Below are positions 1 to 7,344 of a DNA stretch of 19,825 bases, piece by piece. The translations under genes and the position numbers were made by a program. The notes below the pieces were generated by a model. That model saw only the letters and a program-made list of their open reading frames with translations, ran no database searches and had not been told where the DNA came from. Within the stretch, counting starts at the first letter, position 1; the number at the start of each line of letters is the position of its first letter. Source of the DNA: Phycisphaerales bacterium (GTDB taxonomy: Bacteria > Pseudomonadota > Gammaproteobacteria > Competibacterales > Competibacteraceae); contig JACSSB010000136.1 of assembly GCA_014879435.1 (NCBI GenBank), forward strand, positions 1-19,825, given 5' to 3'.

Positions 1-2627
1 ACAGCCTCTTCTGCTTGCTGGCGGCGGATTTCGATACCCGAATCATCTTCCTCGGCTTCTCCCTCTGCCAGCGCCGAGACTTCGGCATGTTCAAAGCGCA
101 TGGCAGACGGCGCCGGACGACGCGGCTCGGGAATCGGTTCCGGTTCAGCTTGAAACTGCGCACGAGCCAGGAAGCCAATCGCTTCGTGATGGATACGCTG
201 GACCAGCGCCTGAAACATCTCGAATGCCTCCCGCTTGTATTCCTGCTTGGGATTTTTCTGGGCATAACCGCGCAGATGAATACCCTGGCGCAGGTAATCC
301 ATCGCCGCTAGATGCTCGCGCCAATGGGCATCCAACACCTGCAACAGCACCGCTTTTTCGAACTGCCGCATCCAGGGGGAACTGACCTGAGCTTCCTTTT
401 GGGCGTAAGCCTGCTCCAATTCGGTGTGAATCCGCTCGCGCAGAGGTTCCTCATGCAGGTCGTGATCAGTTTCTAACCAAGCGCTAACCGTCAAAGGCAG
501 CCCAAATTCCTGTCCCAGCTCCTGTTCCAGTCCGGCCACATTCCACTGCTCTTCCAAACTCCGTGGCGGGATATGCCGATCAATGACTTGGTTGAGCACA
601 TCGGCGCGCATATCCTTCAACGTCTCCGACACATCGTTGGCTGCCATCAACTCATTGCGCCAACCGTACATGACTTTGCGCTGATCATTGGCCACATCGT
701 CGAATTCCAGCAGGTTCTTGCGGATGTCGAAGTTGTGCGCCTCAACCTTACGCTGAGCATTTTCGATGGCCTTGGTAACCCAGGGATGTTCGATCGCTTC
801 GTTCTTCTCCATCCCCAGCTTTTGCATCAGCCCCGCCACCCGGTCGGAGGCAAAGATACGCAGCAGATTGTCCTCCAACGATAGGTAGAAACGGCTGGAA
901 CCAGGATCACCCTGGCGGCCGGAGCGACCACGCAACTGGTTGTCGATACGCCGCGATTCGTGGCGTTCGGTACCGATCACATGCAAACCGCCAGCAGCCA
1001 CCACCTGTTCGTGCCGCTGCTGCCATGCGTTGCGGACTTTCTCATGATCTGCCGGGCCAGCATCTGGACCCAGCGCTTTCAATTCCGCTTGCAAATTGCC
1101 GCCCAGTACGATGTCGGTACCACGACCGGCCATGTTGGTTGCAATCGTTACTGTCCCCGGCCGACCCGCTTGGGTGATGATTTCTGCTTCCCGCTCGTGC
1201 TGCTTGGCATTCAACACCTGATGCGGAATATTTTCCTTATCCAGCATCGCGGCCAACAATTCGGAGACTTCGATCGAGGTGGTGCCCACCAAGGCTGGCT
1301 GACCGCGTTTGCAGCAATCACGGATGTCCTCCAGCACCGCATTGAACTTCTCCTGCGGAGTCAGGAACACCAAATCACCCATGTCTTTGCGAACCATCGG
1401 CAGATGGGTAGGCACCACAATGACTTCCAGACCGTAAATCTGCTGGAACTCGAAGGCTTCGGTATCGGCGGTGCCGGTCATGCCGGCCAGCTTCTGATAC
1501 AAACGGAAGTAGTTCTGGAAAGTGATTGAGGCCAGCGTTTGGTTCTCGGCCTGGATCGATACTTTTTCCTTGGCTTCAATCGCCTGATGCAGACCATCCG
1601 ACCAGCGCCGACCGGGCATGGTGCGGCCTGTGAATTCATCGACAATGATGACTTCACCATCACGCACAATGTATTCGACATCCCGGTGAAACAGCGCATG
1701 CGCACGCAGACAGGCATTCAAGTGATGGAATACCCCGAGATTGGCGGCGTCGTACAGGCTTTCTCCGCTGTGCAGCAACCCCGCTTCCAGCAGCAAATCC
1801 TCCACTTGCTGGTGACCATCCTCGGTCAGATAAACCTGCTTGGCTTTCTCGTCCACCCAGTAATGGCCCGGCCCTTCCTCTTCCTTCTGGCGGATCAGAC
1901 GGGGCACGATTTCGTTGACCCGGCGGTACAGTTCGGAACTTTCCTCGGTCGGACCGGAAATGATGAGCGGAGTACGCGCTTCGTCGATCAGAATCGAGTC
2001 CACCTCATCCACCAGCGCGTAGTGCAAATCCCGCTGCACCTTCTGCTCCAGGCTGAACGCCATATTATCGCGCAGGTAATCGAAGCCGTATTCGTTGTTG
2101 GTGCCGTAGGTGATATCGGCGCCGTAAGCCGCACGCTTCTCCTCTGGACTCATGCCAGCCACGACCACATCGACACTCATGCCCAAGAAGCGGTAGATCT
2201 GCCCCATCCATTCGGCGTCGCGGCGAGCCAGATAGTCGTTGACCGTGATGACATGAACGCCCTTGCCGGTCAGGGCATTGAGATAGACCGGTAAGGTGGC
2301 AACCAAGGTCTTACCTTCGCCGGTACGCATTTCGGCGATTTTGCCTTCGTGCAATACCATGCCGCCGATCAGCTGCACATCGAAATGACGCATATCCAGA
2401 GTGCGTTTACTGGCCTCGCGTACTACCGCGAAAGCTTCCGGCAGTAAGGCATCGAGTTTTTCACCCTGCGCCAAACGATTCTTGAATTCGTCGGTCTTGG
2501 CGCGCAGGTCCACGTCATTCAACGCTGCGATGCTCGGTTCCAGGGCGTTGATGCGTTCCACTTCCTTGCGCATGCGGCGGATTACGCGATCATTGCGGCT
2601 GCCAAAAAGGGTTTTCAGAATATTCAT
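1..2627 (-). CDS. secA: SecA, preprotein translocase ATPase (3' end cut off by the window edge)
   Basis: SecA is the ATP-driven motor that pushes unfolded preproteins through SecYEG at the inner membrane. About 875 codons are visible, starting at ATG 2627 with MNILKTLFGSRNDRVIRRMR, the usual SecA N terminus. Landmarks: Walker A MRTGEGKT at residues 100-107, DEVD (Walker B) at about 207-210 followed by SILIDEARTPLI, the preprotein cross-linking region after it, TNMAGRGTDI of the second nucleotide-binding fold at about 497-506, then QLRGRSGRQGDPGSSRF and the helical wing and scaffold. The last visible residues form an acidic linker (GEAEEDDSGIEIRRQQAEEA). A C-terminal zinc-binding tail, if present, lies beyond base 1. 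The ribosome-binding site is weak (AAAGG about 9 bases upstream). It stands 180 bases after lpxC, behind a terminator-like hairpin, so it is probably transcribed at least partly on its own. No frameshift is seen in the visible part. Confidence 0.97.
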   Translation of the reverse strand, partial: MNILKTLFGSRNDRVIRRMRKEVERINALEPSIAALNDVDLRAKTDEFKNRLAQGEKLDALLPEAFAVVREASKRTLDMRHFDVQLIGGMVLHEGKIAEMRTGEGKTLVATLPVYLNALTGKGVHVITVNDYLARRDAEWMGQIYRFLGMSVDVVVAGMSPEEKRAAYGADITYGTNNEYGFDYLRDNMAFSLEQKVQRDLHYALVDEVDSILIDEARTPLIISGPTEESSELYRRVNEIVPRLIRQKEEEGPGHYWVDEKAKQVYLTEDGHQQVEDLLLEAGLLHSGESLYDAANLGVFHHLNACLRAHALFHRDVEYIVRDGEVIIVDEFTGRTMPGRRWSDGLHQAIEAKEKVSIQAENQTLASITFQNYFRLYQKLAGMTGTADTEAFEFQQIYGLEVIVVPTHLPMVRKDMGDLVFLTPQEKFNAVLEDIRDCCKRGQPALVGTTSIEVSELLAAMLDKENIPHQVLNAKQHEREAEIITQAGRPGTVTIATNMAGRGTDIVLGGNLQAELKALGPDAGPADHEKVRNAWQQRHEQVVAAGGLHVIGTERHESRRIDNQLRGRSGRQGDPGSSRFYLSLEDNLLRIFASDRVAGLMQKLGMEKNEAIEHPWVTKAIENAQRKVEAHNFDIRKNLLEFDDVANDQRKVMYGWRNELMAANDVSETLKDMRADVLNQVIDRHIPPRSLEEQWNVAGLEQELGQEFGLPLTVSAWLETDHDLHEEPLRERIHTELEQAYAQKEAQVSSPWMRQFEKAVLLQVLDAHWREHLAAMDYLRQGIHLRGYAQKNPKQEYKREAFEMFQALVQRIHHEAIGFLARAQFQAEPEPIPEPRRPAPSAMRFEHAEVSALAEGEAEEDDSGIEIRRQQAEEA

Positions 2628-2807
2628 TAATCGGGAGCCTTTAACTTCGTCGCTCAATGCAAAAAGAGTAGCGAATGATACTCCAGCGGCGACTGTTTTG
2701 CGCGGCCAGCAGACCGGCCCGAAAAGAAGATGCGGCCTTCCGGGATCAGAACCAGAAGGCCGCAGCAATAAAAATGAAAGGGAAAAACTAGGGGGAAACC
2801 GGCGGAA
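2628..2807. other. lpxC-secA intergenic region (secA leader), no secM-like gene seen
   Basis: In E. coli the secretion monitor secM lies here. In this window the 180 bases hold the terminator hairpin and about 100 bases of secA leader, with no minus-strand reading frame that resembles a signal peptide plus arrest sequence. A TATCAT hexamer lies in the leader (plus strand 2676-2681), but I see no convincing -35 partner, so I do not call a secA promoter. Confidence 0.5.
2731..2764 (-). terminator. Intrinsic terminator candidate after lpxC
   Basis: A perfect 10-bp inverted repeat, TGCGGCCTTC / GAAGGCCGCA (2731-2740 and 2755-2764), has a 14-base loop. Past one mismatch, two further G-C pairs can form inside it. 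Read on the minus strand, the second arm is followed by TCTTCTTTTC, a pyrimidine tract with a short T run. This fits rho-independent termination of the dcw-lpxC transcript upstream of secA. The U tract is imperfect, so termination may be partial. Confidence 0.65.
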
Positions 2808-3722
2808 TCAGCGGGTCACCTGTGCCGGTTGCAGATAGCTAATGGGCGACTGCCGCTCGTCACTGAACGTGACTTCTTCCCAAGCCGCGCTGTCGGCCAA
2901 CAGCGCCCGCAATAAGCGATTGTTGAGTGCATGCCCAGATTTGTAGCCGCTAAAGGTACCGATCAGGCTACGGCCCAGCAAATAGAGATCGCCGATGGCA
3001 TCCAGGATCTTGTGCTTGACGAATTCATCTTCGTAGCGCAAGCCATCTTCGTTGAGGATGCGGTAATCATCCACCACGATGGCGTTATCCAGCGTACCGC
3101 CCAGCGCCAACCGCCGCTCACGCAGATACTCCAGATCACGCATGAAACCGAAAGTCCGTGCCCGACTGACTTCCTTCACGAAGGAGGTAGTGGAAAAATC
3201 GACAACAGCGTGCTGATTGTGGCCTTTGAACAGCGGGTGATCGAAAGCGATGGTGAATTCAACCTTGAAACCGTCAAAAGGATCGAAGCGGGCCCATTTA
3301 TCATCTTCTTCGACCATCACCGGCCGCCGGATACGGATAAAGCGCTTGGGCGCGTTCTGCTCCTGAATGCCTGCCGACTGAATCAGGAACACAAAGGGAC
3401 CAGCACTGCCGTCCATGATCGGCACCTCGGCGGCACTGACATCGACATAGGCATTGTCAATGCCCAAACCTGCAAATGCGGACAGCAGATGTTCGACTGT
3501 GGAGATACGCGCTTTACCTTTGACTAACGAAGTCGATAGTTGCGTATCGCCAACATTGGCTGGACAAGCCTTAATCTCGATCGGCTCGGGCAGATCGACC
3601 CTCCGAAATACAATGCCGACATCGGGCGCCGCAGGCCGTAGCGTCAGATAGACCTTATCGCCGGTGTGCAGGCCGACGCCGGTCGCCCGAATGGCATTCT
3701 TCAAGGTTCGCTGCCTAATCAT
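2808..3722 (-). CDS. lpxC: LpxC, UDP-3-O-acyl-N-acetylglucosamine deacetylase
   Basis: LpxC is the zinc-dependent cytoplasmic deacetylase catalysing the committed step of lipid A synthesis. The product has 304 residues (E. coli 305). I chose ATG 3722 because it gives MIRQRTLKNAIRATGVGLHTG, matching the family N terminus, and a G-rich Shine-Dalgarno-like stretch (GGGGGA) lies just upstream. An in-frame ATG 36 bases further upstream would add 12 unconserved residues. Zinc ligands are visible as H78 in STVEHL, H237 and D241 in KHKILDAIGD. The general base is E77, and H264 lies in YKSGHALNN. SRARTFGFMRD is also conserved. The gene is separated from ftsZ by 316 bases carrying its own candidate promoter, and it ends 44 bases before the terminator hairpin. 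This suggests it is transcribed both by read-through from the dcw cluster and independently. Confidence 0.97.
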   Translation of the reverse strand: MIRQRTLKNAIRATGVGLHTGDKVYLTLRPAAPDVGIVFRRVDLPEPIEIKACPANVGDTQLSTSLVKGKARISTVEHLLSAFAGLGIDNAYVDVSAAEVPIMDGSAGPFVFLIQSAGIQEQNAPKRFIRIRRPVMVEEDDKWARFDPFDGFKVEFTIAFDHPLFKGHNQHAVVDFSTTSFVKEVSRARTFGFMRDLEYLRERRLALGGTLDNAIVVDDYRILNEDGLRYEDEFVKHKILDAIGDLYLLGRSLIGTFSGYKSGHALNNRLLRALLADSAAWEEVTFSDERQSPISYLQPAQVTR

Positions 3723-3823
3723 GTTAGGTCCCCCAACACGTCGATTGAACTGGAGCATGGCAAGCGGCCAGAGCGAACGCGGATTGCACGTCCAATGATC
3801 AACCGACAGTCTTGCAGCGCCAT
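3719..3823 (-). CDS. Possible 34-codon leader ORF overlapping the lpxC start
   Basis: An ATG at 3823 opens a 34-codon frame (begins MALQDCRLIIGRAIR, ends SIDVLGDLT) whose TGA overlaps the lpxC ATG in an ATGA junction. It would begin about 20-25 bases after the predicted lpxC transcription start. It has no strong ribosome-binding site (only GGCGAT nearby) and no recognisable family. A frame of this length can arise by chance in GC-rich DNA, so this is tentative. If translated, it could couple to or modulate lpxC translation. Confidence 0.2.
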   Translation of the reverse strand: MALQDCRLIIGRAIRVRSGRLPCSSSIDVLGDLT

Positions 3824-3838
3824 CGGCTATCGCCGCTA

Positions 3839-3849
3839 ATAATCATTAT
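3839..3849. promoter_or_regulatory. Fur-like palindrome ATAATCATTAT at the predicted lpxC start site
   Basis: The 11 bases form a perfect palindrome around a central C and match the core of the Fur consensus (ATAATCATTAT within GATAATGATAATCATTATC). Over the full 19-base consensus, 13 positions match, the left flank being poor. It lies just downstream of the candidate -10, where a bound repressor could block transcription. Similarity alone in AT-rich DNA is weak evidence. Confidence 0.25.
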
Positions 3850-3853
3850 GATA

Positions 3854-3883
3854 AATATACCGTAACTCGTAGTTATTTTGCAA
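3854..3883 (-). promoter_or_regulatory. Candidate sigma70 promoter for lpxC
   Basis: On the minus strand, TTGCAA (3883-3878) is followed after 18 bases by TATATT (3859-3854), or after 17 bases by GTATAT. It lies in the most AT-rich part of the window, about 130 bases upstream of the lpxC ATG, with transcription expected to begin near 3846. This is a match to consensus only. Confidence 0.45.
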
Positions 3884-3927
3884 CTTTTGTTTCTCATTCG
3901 CAACTCAATTTGTTGCTAAGTTGCGAA
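3880..3927. repeat. 9-bp inverted repeat and four GCAAC/GTTGC motifs upstream of lpxC
   Basis: TTCGCAACT (3897-3905) and AGTTGCGAA (3919-3927) are a perfect 9-bp inverted repeat around a 13-base spacer. GCAAC also occurs at 3880-3884, 20 bases from the copy at 3900-3904, and GTTGC occurs at 3912-3916 and 3920-3924. The repeat sits just upstream of the candidate lpxC -35 (which includes part of the first copy), as expected for a transcription-factor operator. The protein that might bind is not recognisable to me. Confidence 0.4.
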
Positions 3928-3961
3928 AATCATGCTCCAACAAATACTTAACCAAGCAGCA

Positions 3962-4019
3962 TTATCCCCCACCATCGCCAAATAGCTTGATCGGCGTTGA
4001 CGCTATCGGTGGGGGATAA
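3962..4019. repeat. 12-bp perfect inverted repeat downstream of ftsZ
   Basis: TTATCCCCCACC (3962-3973) and GGTGGGGGATAA (4008-4019) are perfect inverted copies around 34 bases. Inside, ATAGC (3982-3986) can pair with GCTAT (4002-4006), so the transcript can form a long interrupted hairpin. On the minus strand it is not followed by a T run, so it is not a classical intrinsic terminator. It could be an attenuator, a 3' stabilising hairpin, a protein-binding dyad or an extragenic palindrome. Confidence 0.6.
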
Positions 4020-4021
4020 AT

Positions 4022-4038
4022 ACAGACTCAGGGTCTGT
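4022..4038 (-). repeat. Small hairpin abutting the ftsZ stop codon
   Basis: Immediately after the ftsZ TAA, the minus strand reads ACAGAC-CCTGA-GTCTGT, a perfect 6-bp stem with a 5-base loop. It is followed by ATTTATCC, which begins the larger inverted repeat. Together they form a double-hairpin 3' end for the ftsZ message. No T tract follows, so termination here is doubtful. Confidence 0.4.
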
Positions 4039-5208
4039 TTAGTCGGCTTGTCGGCGCAAAAATGCCGGGATATCCAGATAATCCAGATCAGCGTCAGTCC
4101 GGCCGCTCTCGCTCATACCGTCACCACCCGCTTTCTGCCGACTGCTGGAGCGATCCATACGGGGATACATTTCACCATCACCCCGCTGCACCAGCTTGAT
4201 GGGGGGAATGGCCATCTCGCGCTCACGTGTATTGGCTTGTTTGGCCGGAACTCCTTGGCCAAGACCGGTAGCCACGATCGTCACCCGCAGTTCGTTGTGC
4301 ATATCCGGATCGACTGCCATGCCCACCACCACATTGGCGTCTTCGGAGGCCAATTCCTTAATGGTATTGCCGACTTCGTCGAACTCGCCGATGGTCACGT
4401 CCATGCCGGAGGTAATATTCACCAGCAGGCCCTTGGCACCTGCCAGATTGACATTCTCCAGCAAGGGGCTGGCAATCGCCGCTTCGGCGGCCTCGCGGGC
4501 GCGGCCATCGCCAACAGCGCGGCCGGTACCCATCATCGCCATACCCATCTCGGACATCACCGTGCGCACGTCGGCGAAATCCACATTGATCATTCCCGGC
4601 CGGGTGATCAGTTCGGCAATACCCTGCACCGCACCCAGCAAGACATCATTCGCTGCCTTGAATGCATCGAGCAGGCTGGCGCTCTTGCCCAACACCGTCA
4701 ACAACTTTTCATTGGGAATGGTGATCAGAGAATCCACATGCTCGCTCAGAGTGCGAATCCCCTGCATGGCCACATCCATCCGTTTCTTGCCTTCGAATGG
4801 AAAAGGCTTGGTGACCACCGCCACCGTCAGTACGCCCATCTCCCGAGCCACTTGCGCCACCACTGGCGCCGCACCGGTACCGGTACCGCCGCCCATACCG
4901 GCGGTAATGAAGACCATATCAGCGCCCTCCAATACCTCCCGAATGCGGTCGCTATCTTCCTGTGCAGCCTGCCGTCCCACTTCTGGGTTGGCTCCTGCCC
5001 CCAAGCCTTTGGTGATATTGGCGCCCATCTGCAGGGCGATTGGCACAGCACAGCTCTTGAGCGCCTGCGCGTCGGTATTGGCGCAGATAAAATCCACTCC
5101 CTCGATATTAGCGCTGAGCATATGTTGCACGGCATTGCTGCCACCGCCACCGACTCCAACCACCTTGATGACGGCGTTTTCCGATTTGGCATCCATCAGT
5201 TCAAACAT
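4039..5208 (-). CDS. ftsZ: FtsZ, tubulin-like cell division GTPase
   Basis: FtsZ polymerises with GTP into the cytoplasmic Z ring that recruits the divisome. The product has 389 residues (E. coli 383). Features in order: GTP-binding fold with VGVGGGGSNAV near 17-27, NTDAQAL, tubulin signature GGGTGTG at 106-112, and synergy loop NVDFADV at 208-214 with D210 and D213 as hydrolysis residues. A short variable linker follows from about 320, and the conserved C-terminal peptide DYLDIPAFLRRQAD at the end binds FtsA and ZipA. The start at ATG 5208 (MFELMDAKSENAVIKVVG) has a strong Shine-Dalgarno AGGAGA. It lies 54 bases after ftsA, and no terminator separates them. The stop TAA is followed at once by hairpins. 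Confidence 0.98.
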   Translation of the reverse strand: MFELMDAKSENAVIKVVGVGGGGSNAVQHMLSANIEGVDFICANTDAQALKSCAVPIALQMGANITKGLGAGANPEVGRQAAQEDSDRIREVLEGADMVFITAGMGGGTGTGAAPVVAQVAREMGVLTVAVVTKPFPFEGKKRMDVAMQGIRTLSEHVDSLITIPNEKLLTVLGKSASLLDAFKAANDVLLGAVQGIAELITRPGMINVDFADVRTVMSEMGMAMMGTGRAVGDGRAREAAEAAIASPLLENVNLAGAKGLLVNITSGMDVTIGEFDEVGNTIKELASEDANVVVGMAVDPDMHNELRVTIVATGLGQGVPAKQANTREREMAIPPIKLVQRGDGEMYPRMDRSSSRQKAGGDGMSESGRTDADLDYLDIPAFLRRQAD

Positions 5209-5262
5209 ACGGTATCTCCTCGATCAATGGCTCTCGACCCAATATAAAAGCGACCTAACAAC

Positions 5263-6498
5263 CTAGAAATTCCCCTGAAACCAATTTTTCATCCGGCTCC
5301 ATAGCCCTTTGTTACCAGCCCGAGATACTGTACTCAGGCGGGTTGGCCGACGATTTTCATTACCAAATAACAGCAACCCTACCGCAGTGGAATAAATGGG
5401 ATTACGCACGATATCCTCCATTCCGGTCACATCGTGCGGCAAGCCGAGCCGTGTCGGCATGTGAAATACTTCATTGGCCAGTTCCACCACGCCTTCCATC
5501 TTGGAGCTACCGCCGGTCAGTACCACACCAGCGGCGATCAAATTCTCAAAACCGCTGCGCTGCAGTTCTTCCCGTGCCAGTTCGAAAAATTCCTCGTAGC
5601 GTGGCTCAACCACTTCAGCCAACGCCCGGCGTGACAAGGTTCGTGCCGCACGGTCGCCCACACTGGCGACATCGATTTGCTGTTCCGACCGTGTCAACTG
5701 CTTCAGACAGCAGGCATGCTTGATCTTGATTTCCTCGGCCGACTGCGTCGGGGTACGAAAGGCAACCGCGATATCGTTGGTCACCTGATCCCCGGCGATC
5801 GGAATCACGCTGGTATGACTGATCGCCCCATGCGTGAATACGGCCAGATCCGTAGTGCCCCCACCGATATCCAGCAGACAAACACCCAGTTCCCTTTCGT
5901 CTGCGTTTAGCACCGCCCGGCTCGCCGCCATCTGCTGCAAGATGATGTCATCCACTTCCAGCCCACAGCGCTGCACGCACTTGATGATGTTCTGAGCAGC
6001 GCTGACCGCGCCGGTGACGATATGCACCCGCGCTTCCAATCGCACCCCCGACATACCGGCTGGGTCTTGGATGCCTTCCTGGTTGTCGATGATGAATTCC
6101 TGCGGCAGGATGTGGAGAATCTTCTGGTCGGCGGGAATGGCCACTACCCGCGCCGCCTCCATGACCCGATCCACATCTTCCGAACTCACCTCCTGATTCT
6201 TGATGGCGGTCACCCCGTGTGAATTAAATCCACGGATGTGGCTTCCAGAGATTCCGGTATAGACCGAATGGATCCGGCAACCCGCCATGCGCTCGGCTTC
6301 GTCCACCGCGTACTGGATCGACTGTACGGTCGATTCGATGTTGACGACGACTCCTTTCTTCAATCCCCGTGAGGGATGCGTGCCCAGACCAACCACTTCG
6401 ATAGACCCACCCGGGCTGACTTCACCGACGATGACCACCACTTTCGAGGTGCCGATATCGAGTCCAACGATGAGGTTCTTGTCTTCTTTTCTAGACAT
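5263..6498 (-). CDS. ftsA: FtsA, actin-like membrane tether of the Z ring
   Basis: FtsA is an actin-fold ATPase that anchors FtsZ to the inner membrane and activates septal wall synthesis through FtsN and FtsQLB-WI. The product has 411 residues (E. coli 420). It shows the phosphate-1 motif VGLDIGTSK at 11-19, the 1C subdomain after it, the phosphate-2 motif LLDIGGGTTDL at about 208-218, the adenosine motif VVLTGGSSKMEG, and a C-terminal amphipathic membrane-targeting helix GLWSRMKNWFQGNF. ATG 6498 follows ftsQ by 24 bases, with AGGAT and a further GAGAGGG upstream as possible ribosome-binding sites. It is co-transcribed with ftsQ and ftsZ by position. Confidence 0.97.
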   Translation of the reverse strand: MSRKEDKNLIVGLDIGTSKVVVIVGEVSPGGSIEVVGLGTHPSRGLKKGVVVNIESTVQSIQYAVDEAERMAGCRIHSVYTGISGSHIRGFNSHGVTAIKNQEVSSEDVDRVMEAARVVAIPADQKILHILPQEFIIDNQEGIQDPAGMSGVRLEARVHIVTGAVSAAQNIIKCVQRCGLEVDDIILQQMAASRAVLNADERELGVCLLDIGGGTTDLAVFTHGAISHTSVIPIAGDQVTNDIAVAFRTPTQSAEEIKIKHACCLKQLTRSEQQIDVASVGDRAARTLSRRALAEVVEPRYEEFFELAREELQRSGFENLIAAGVVLTGGSSKMEGVVELANEVFHMPTRLGLPHDVTGMEDIVRNPIYSTAVGLLLFGNENRRPTRLSTVSRAGNKGLWSRMKNWFQGNF

Positions 6499-6522
6499 AT
6501 CCTGGCTTTCCCTCTCAATGAT

Positions 6523-7329
6523 CTAGCCCGATGTAGGATTGGGCGATCCTGTCCGCCAGCGTACGGCGAAACCATTGACATAACGTAAATCCACGACCGC
6601 AATTCGCTCGATCTGGTCAGCCAGAATCCGTGGATAAACCCGCGCCAGCCGCCGCAACCGCTGATTAAATTGCTCGCGCCCCAAATACACTTCTAAACCC
6701 GTATCAAAGGTCAGCCACCAAGCACGCCGTTCGTCCTGCACCAGCTTCACTAGCTTCAGCCCAACCGGATCAAGCAGGGCACGCACGTCCTGATACGCCT
6801 TGATCAGATCCTGCTCATGGCCATCTGGCCCAGCCAAGTGTGGCCATGACTCTGGTTGGTGAATCTTCATTGGCAAAAAGCGATGGCCATTGACATCCAC
6901 CATTTCCCGCTCGCCCCAGTAGCCGAAGGCCACGCGCTCGCGCAGTTCGACCTTTATCGTATCGGGCCAACCACGCTGTACCGCCACTTCCTCGACCCAA
7001 GGATTGGCGGCTAATGCCGCGTGCAAAGTATCTAGATTGGCATTAAAAAAATTCTGACCCAGATAACCCTGAGCGATAGGTTGCAAATCTTCCTCGCTCA
7101 GATTGTGTAACTGGCCCTCGATATGGACCTGACGCAACGGAAACGCACCGGGTTCACGCAATTTCTCGCTGGCAAACCGAACACCAAAACCAACTGCTGC
7201 TAGCGCCAGCGCTACGCCCAACCAACGTAACGGTGGTCCCCATACCGCTTTCCACGTCTTTGACGAGGCTGCGGATTTGCGCTTGAGCGCCGTGGCACCC
7301 CGGCGATGCTTGCGATTTCGAACCTGCAT
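6523..7329 (-). CDS. ftsQ: FtsQ, bitopic divisome protein
   Basis: FtsQ is the scaffold of the FtsQLB complex that holds FtsWI in check until septation. The product has 268 residues. It has a basic cytoplasmic N terminus (VRNRKHRRGATALKRK), one membrane helix at about 34-52 (LRWLGVALALAAVGFGV), a periplasmic POTRA domain starting at FPLRQVHIEG (about 63), and the FtsQ/DivIB beta domain with NPWVEEVAVQRGWPDTIKVELRE split across the two. The end, VVDLRYVNGFAVRW, is the family's conserved final strand. The start ATG 7329 lies 15 bases after the ddl stop. A GAGAA stretch upstream is only a modest ribosome-binding site, so coupling to ddl translation is plausible. Confidence 0.95.
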   Translation of the reverse strand: MQVRNRKHRRGATALKRKSAASSKTWKAVWGPPLRWLGVALALAAVGFGVRFASEKLREPGAFPLRQVHIEGQLHNLSEEDLQPIAQGYLGQNFFNANLDTLHAALAANPWVEEVAVQRGWPDTIKVELRERVAFGYWGEREMVDVNGHRFLPMKIHQPESWPHLAGPDGHEQDLIKAYQDVRALLDPVGLKLVKLVQDERRAWWLTFDTGLEVYLGREQFNQRLRRLARVYPRILADQIERIAVVDLRYVNGFAVRWRTGSPNPTSG

Positions 7330-7344
7330 CCCGATGGTTCTCGT

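Larger units (their letters stand above)
3723..4038. other. ftsZ-lpxC intergenic region (316 bases)
   Basis: This is the only stretch over 300 bases without an established gene. Reading on the minus strand from ftsZ it holds a small hairpin, the 58-base inverted repeat, an AT-rich block with the GCAAC/GTTGC motifs, the candidate lpxC promoter and Fur-like palindrome, and a leader of about 120 bases containing a possible short ORF. I see no tRNA and no transposase remnant. Confidence 0.7.

Noticed and set aside
960..2294. Plus-strand open frames opposite secA
   Set aside because: secA reads without interruption on the other strand with all its motifs. The antisense frames show no recognisable domain.
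3723..3758. Earlier lpxC start giving 12 extra residues
   Set aside because: MIRQRTLK is the conserved LpxC N terminus, and the extension lacks both conservation and a ribosome-binding site.
3962..4038. Insertion sequence end or transposon remnant after ftsZ
   Set aside because: The inverted repeats span under 80 bases, contain no transposase fragment, and show no recognisable flanking target duplication.
5209..5262. Promoter for ftsZ in the ftsA-ftsZ gap, suggested by TATATT
   Set aside because: No acceptable -35 hexamer stands at 16-18 bases from it, so I see only an AT-rich gap followed by the ftsZ ribosome-binding site.
3997..5266. Two long plus-strand open frames (416 and 356 codons) opposite ftsZ
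   Set aside because: They lie antisense to the fully conserved ftsZ, in frames where GC-rich codon bias removes stops. Their sequences are low-complexity (His/Gln/Gly- or Ser/Ala/Pro-rich) with no family resemblance.
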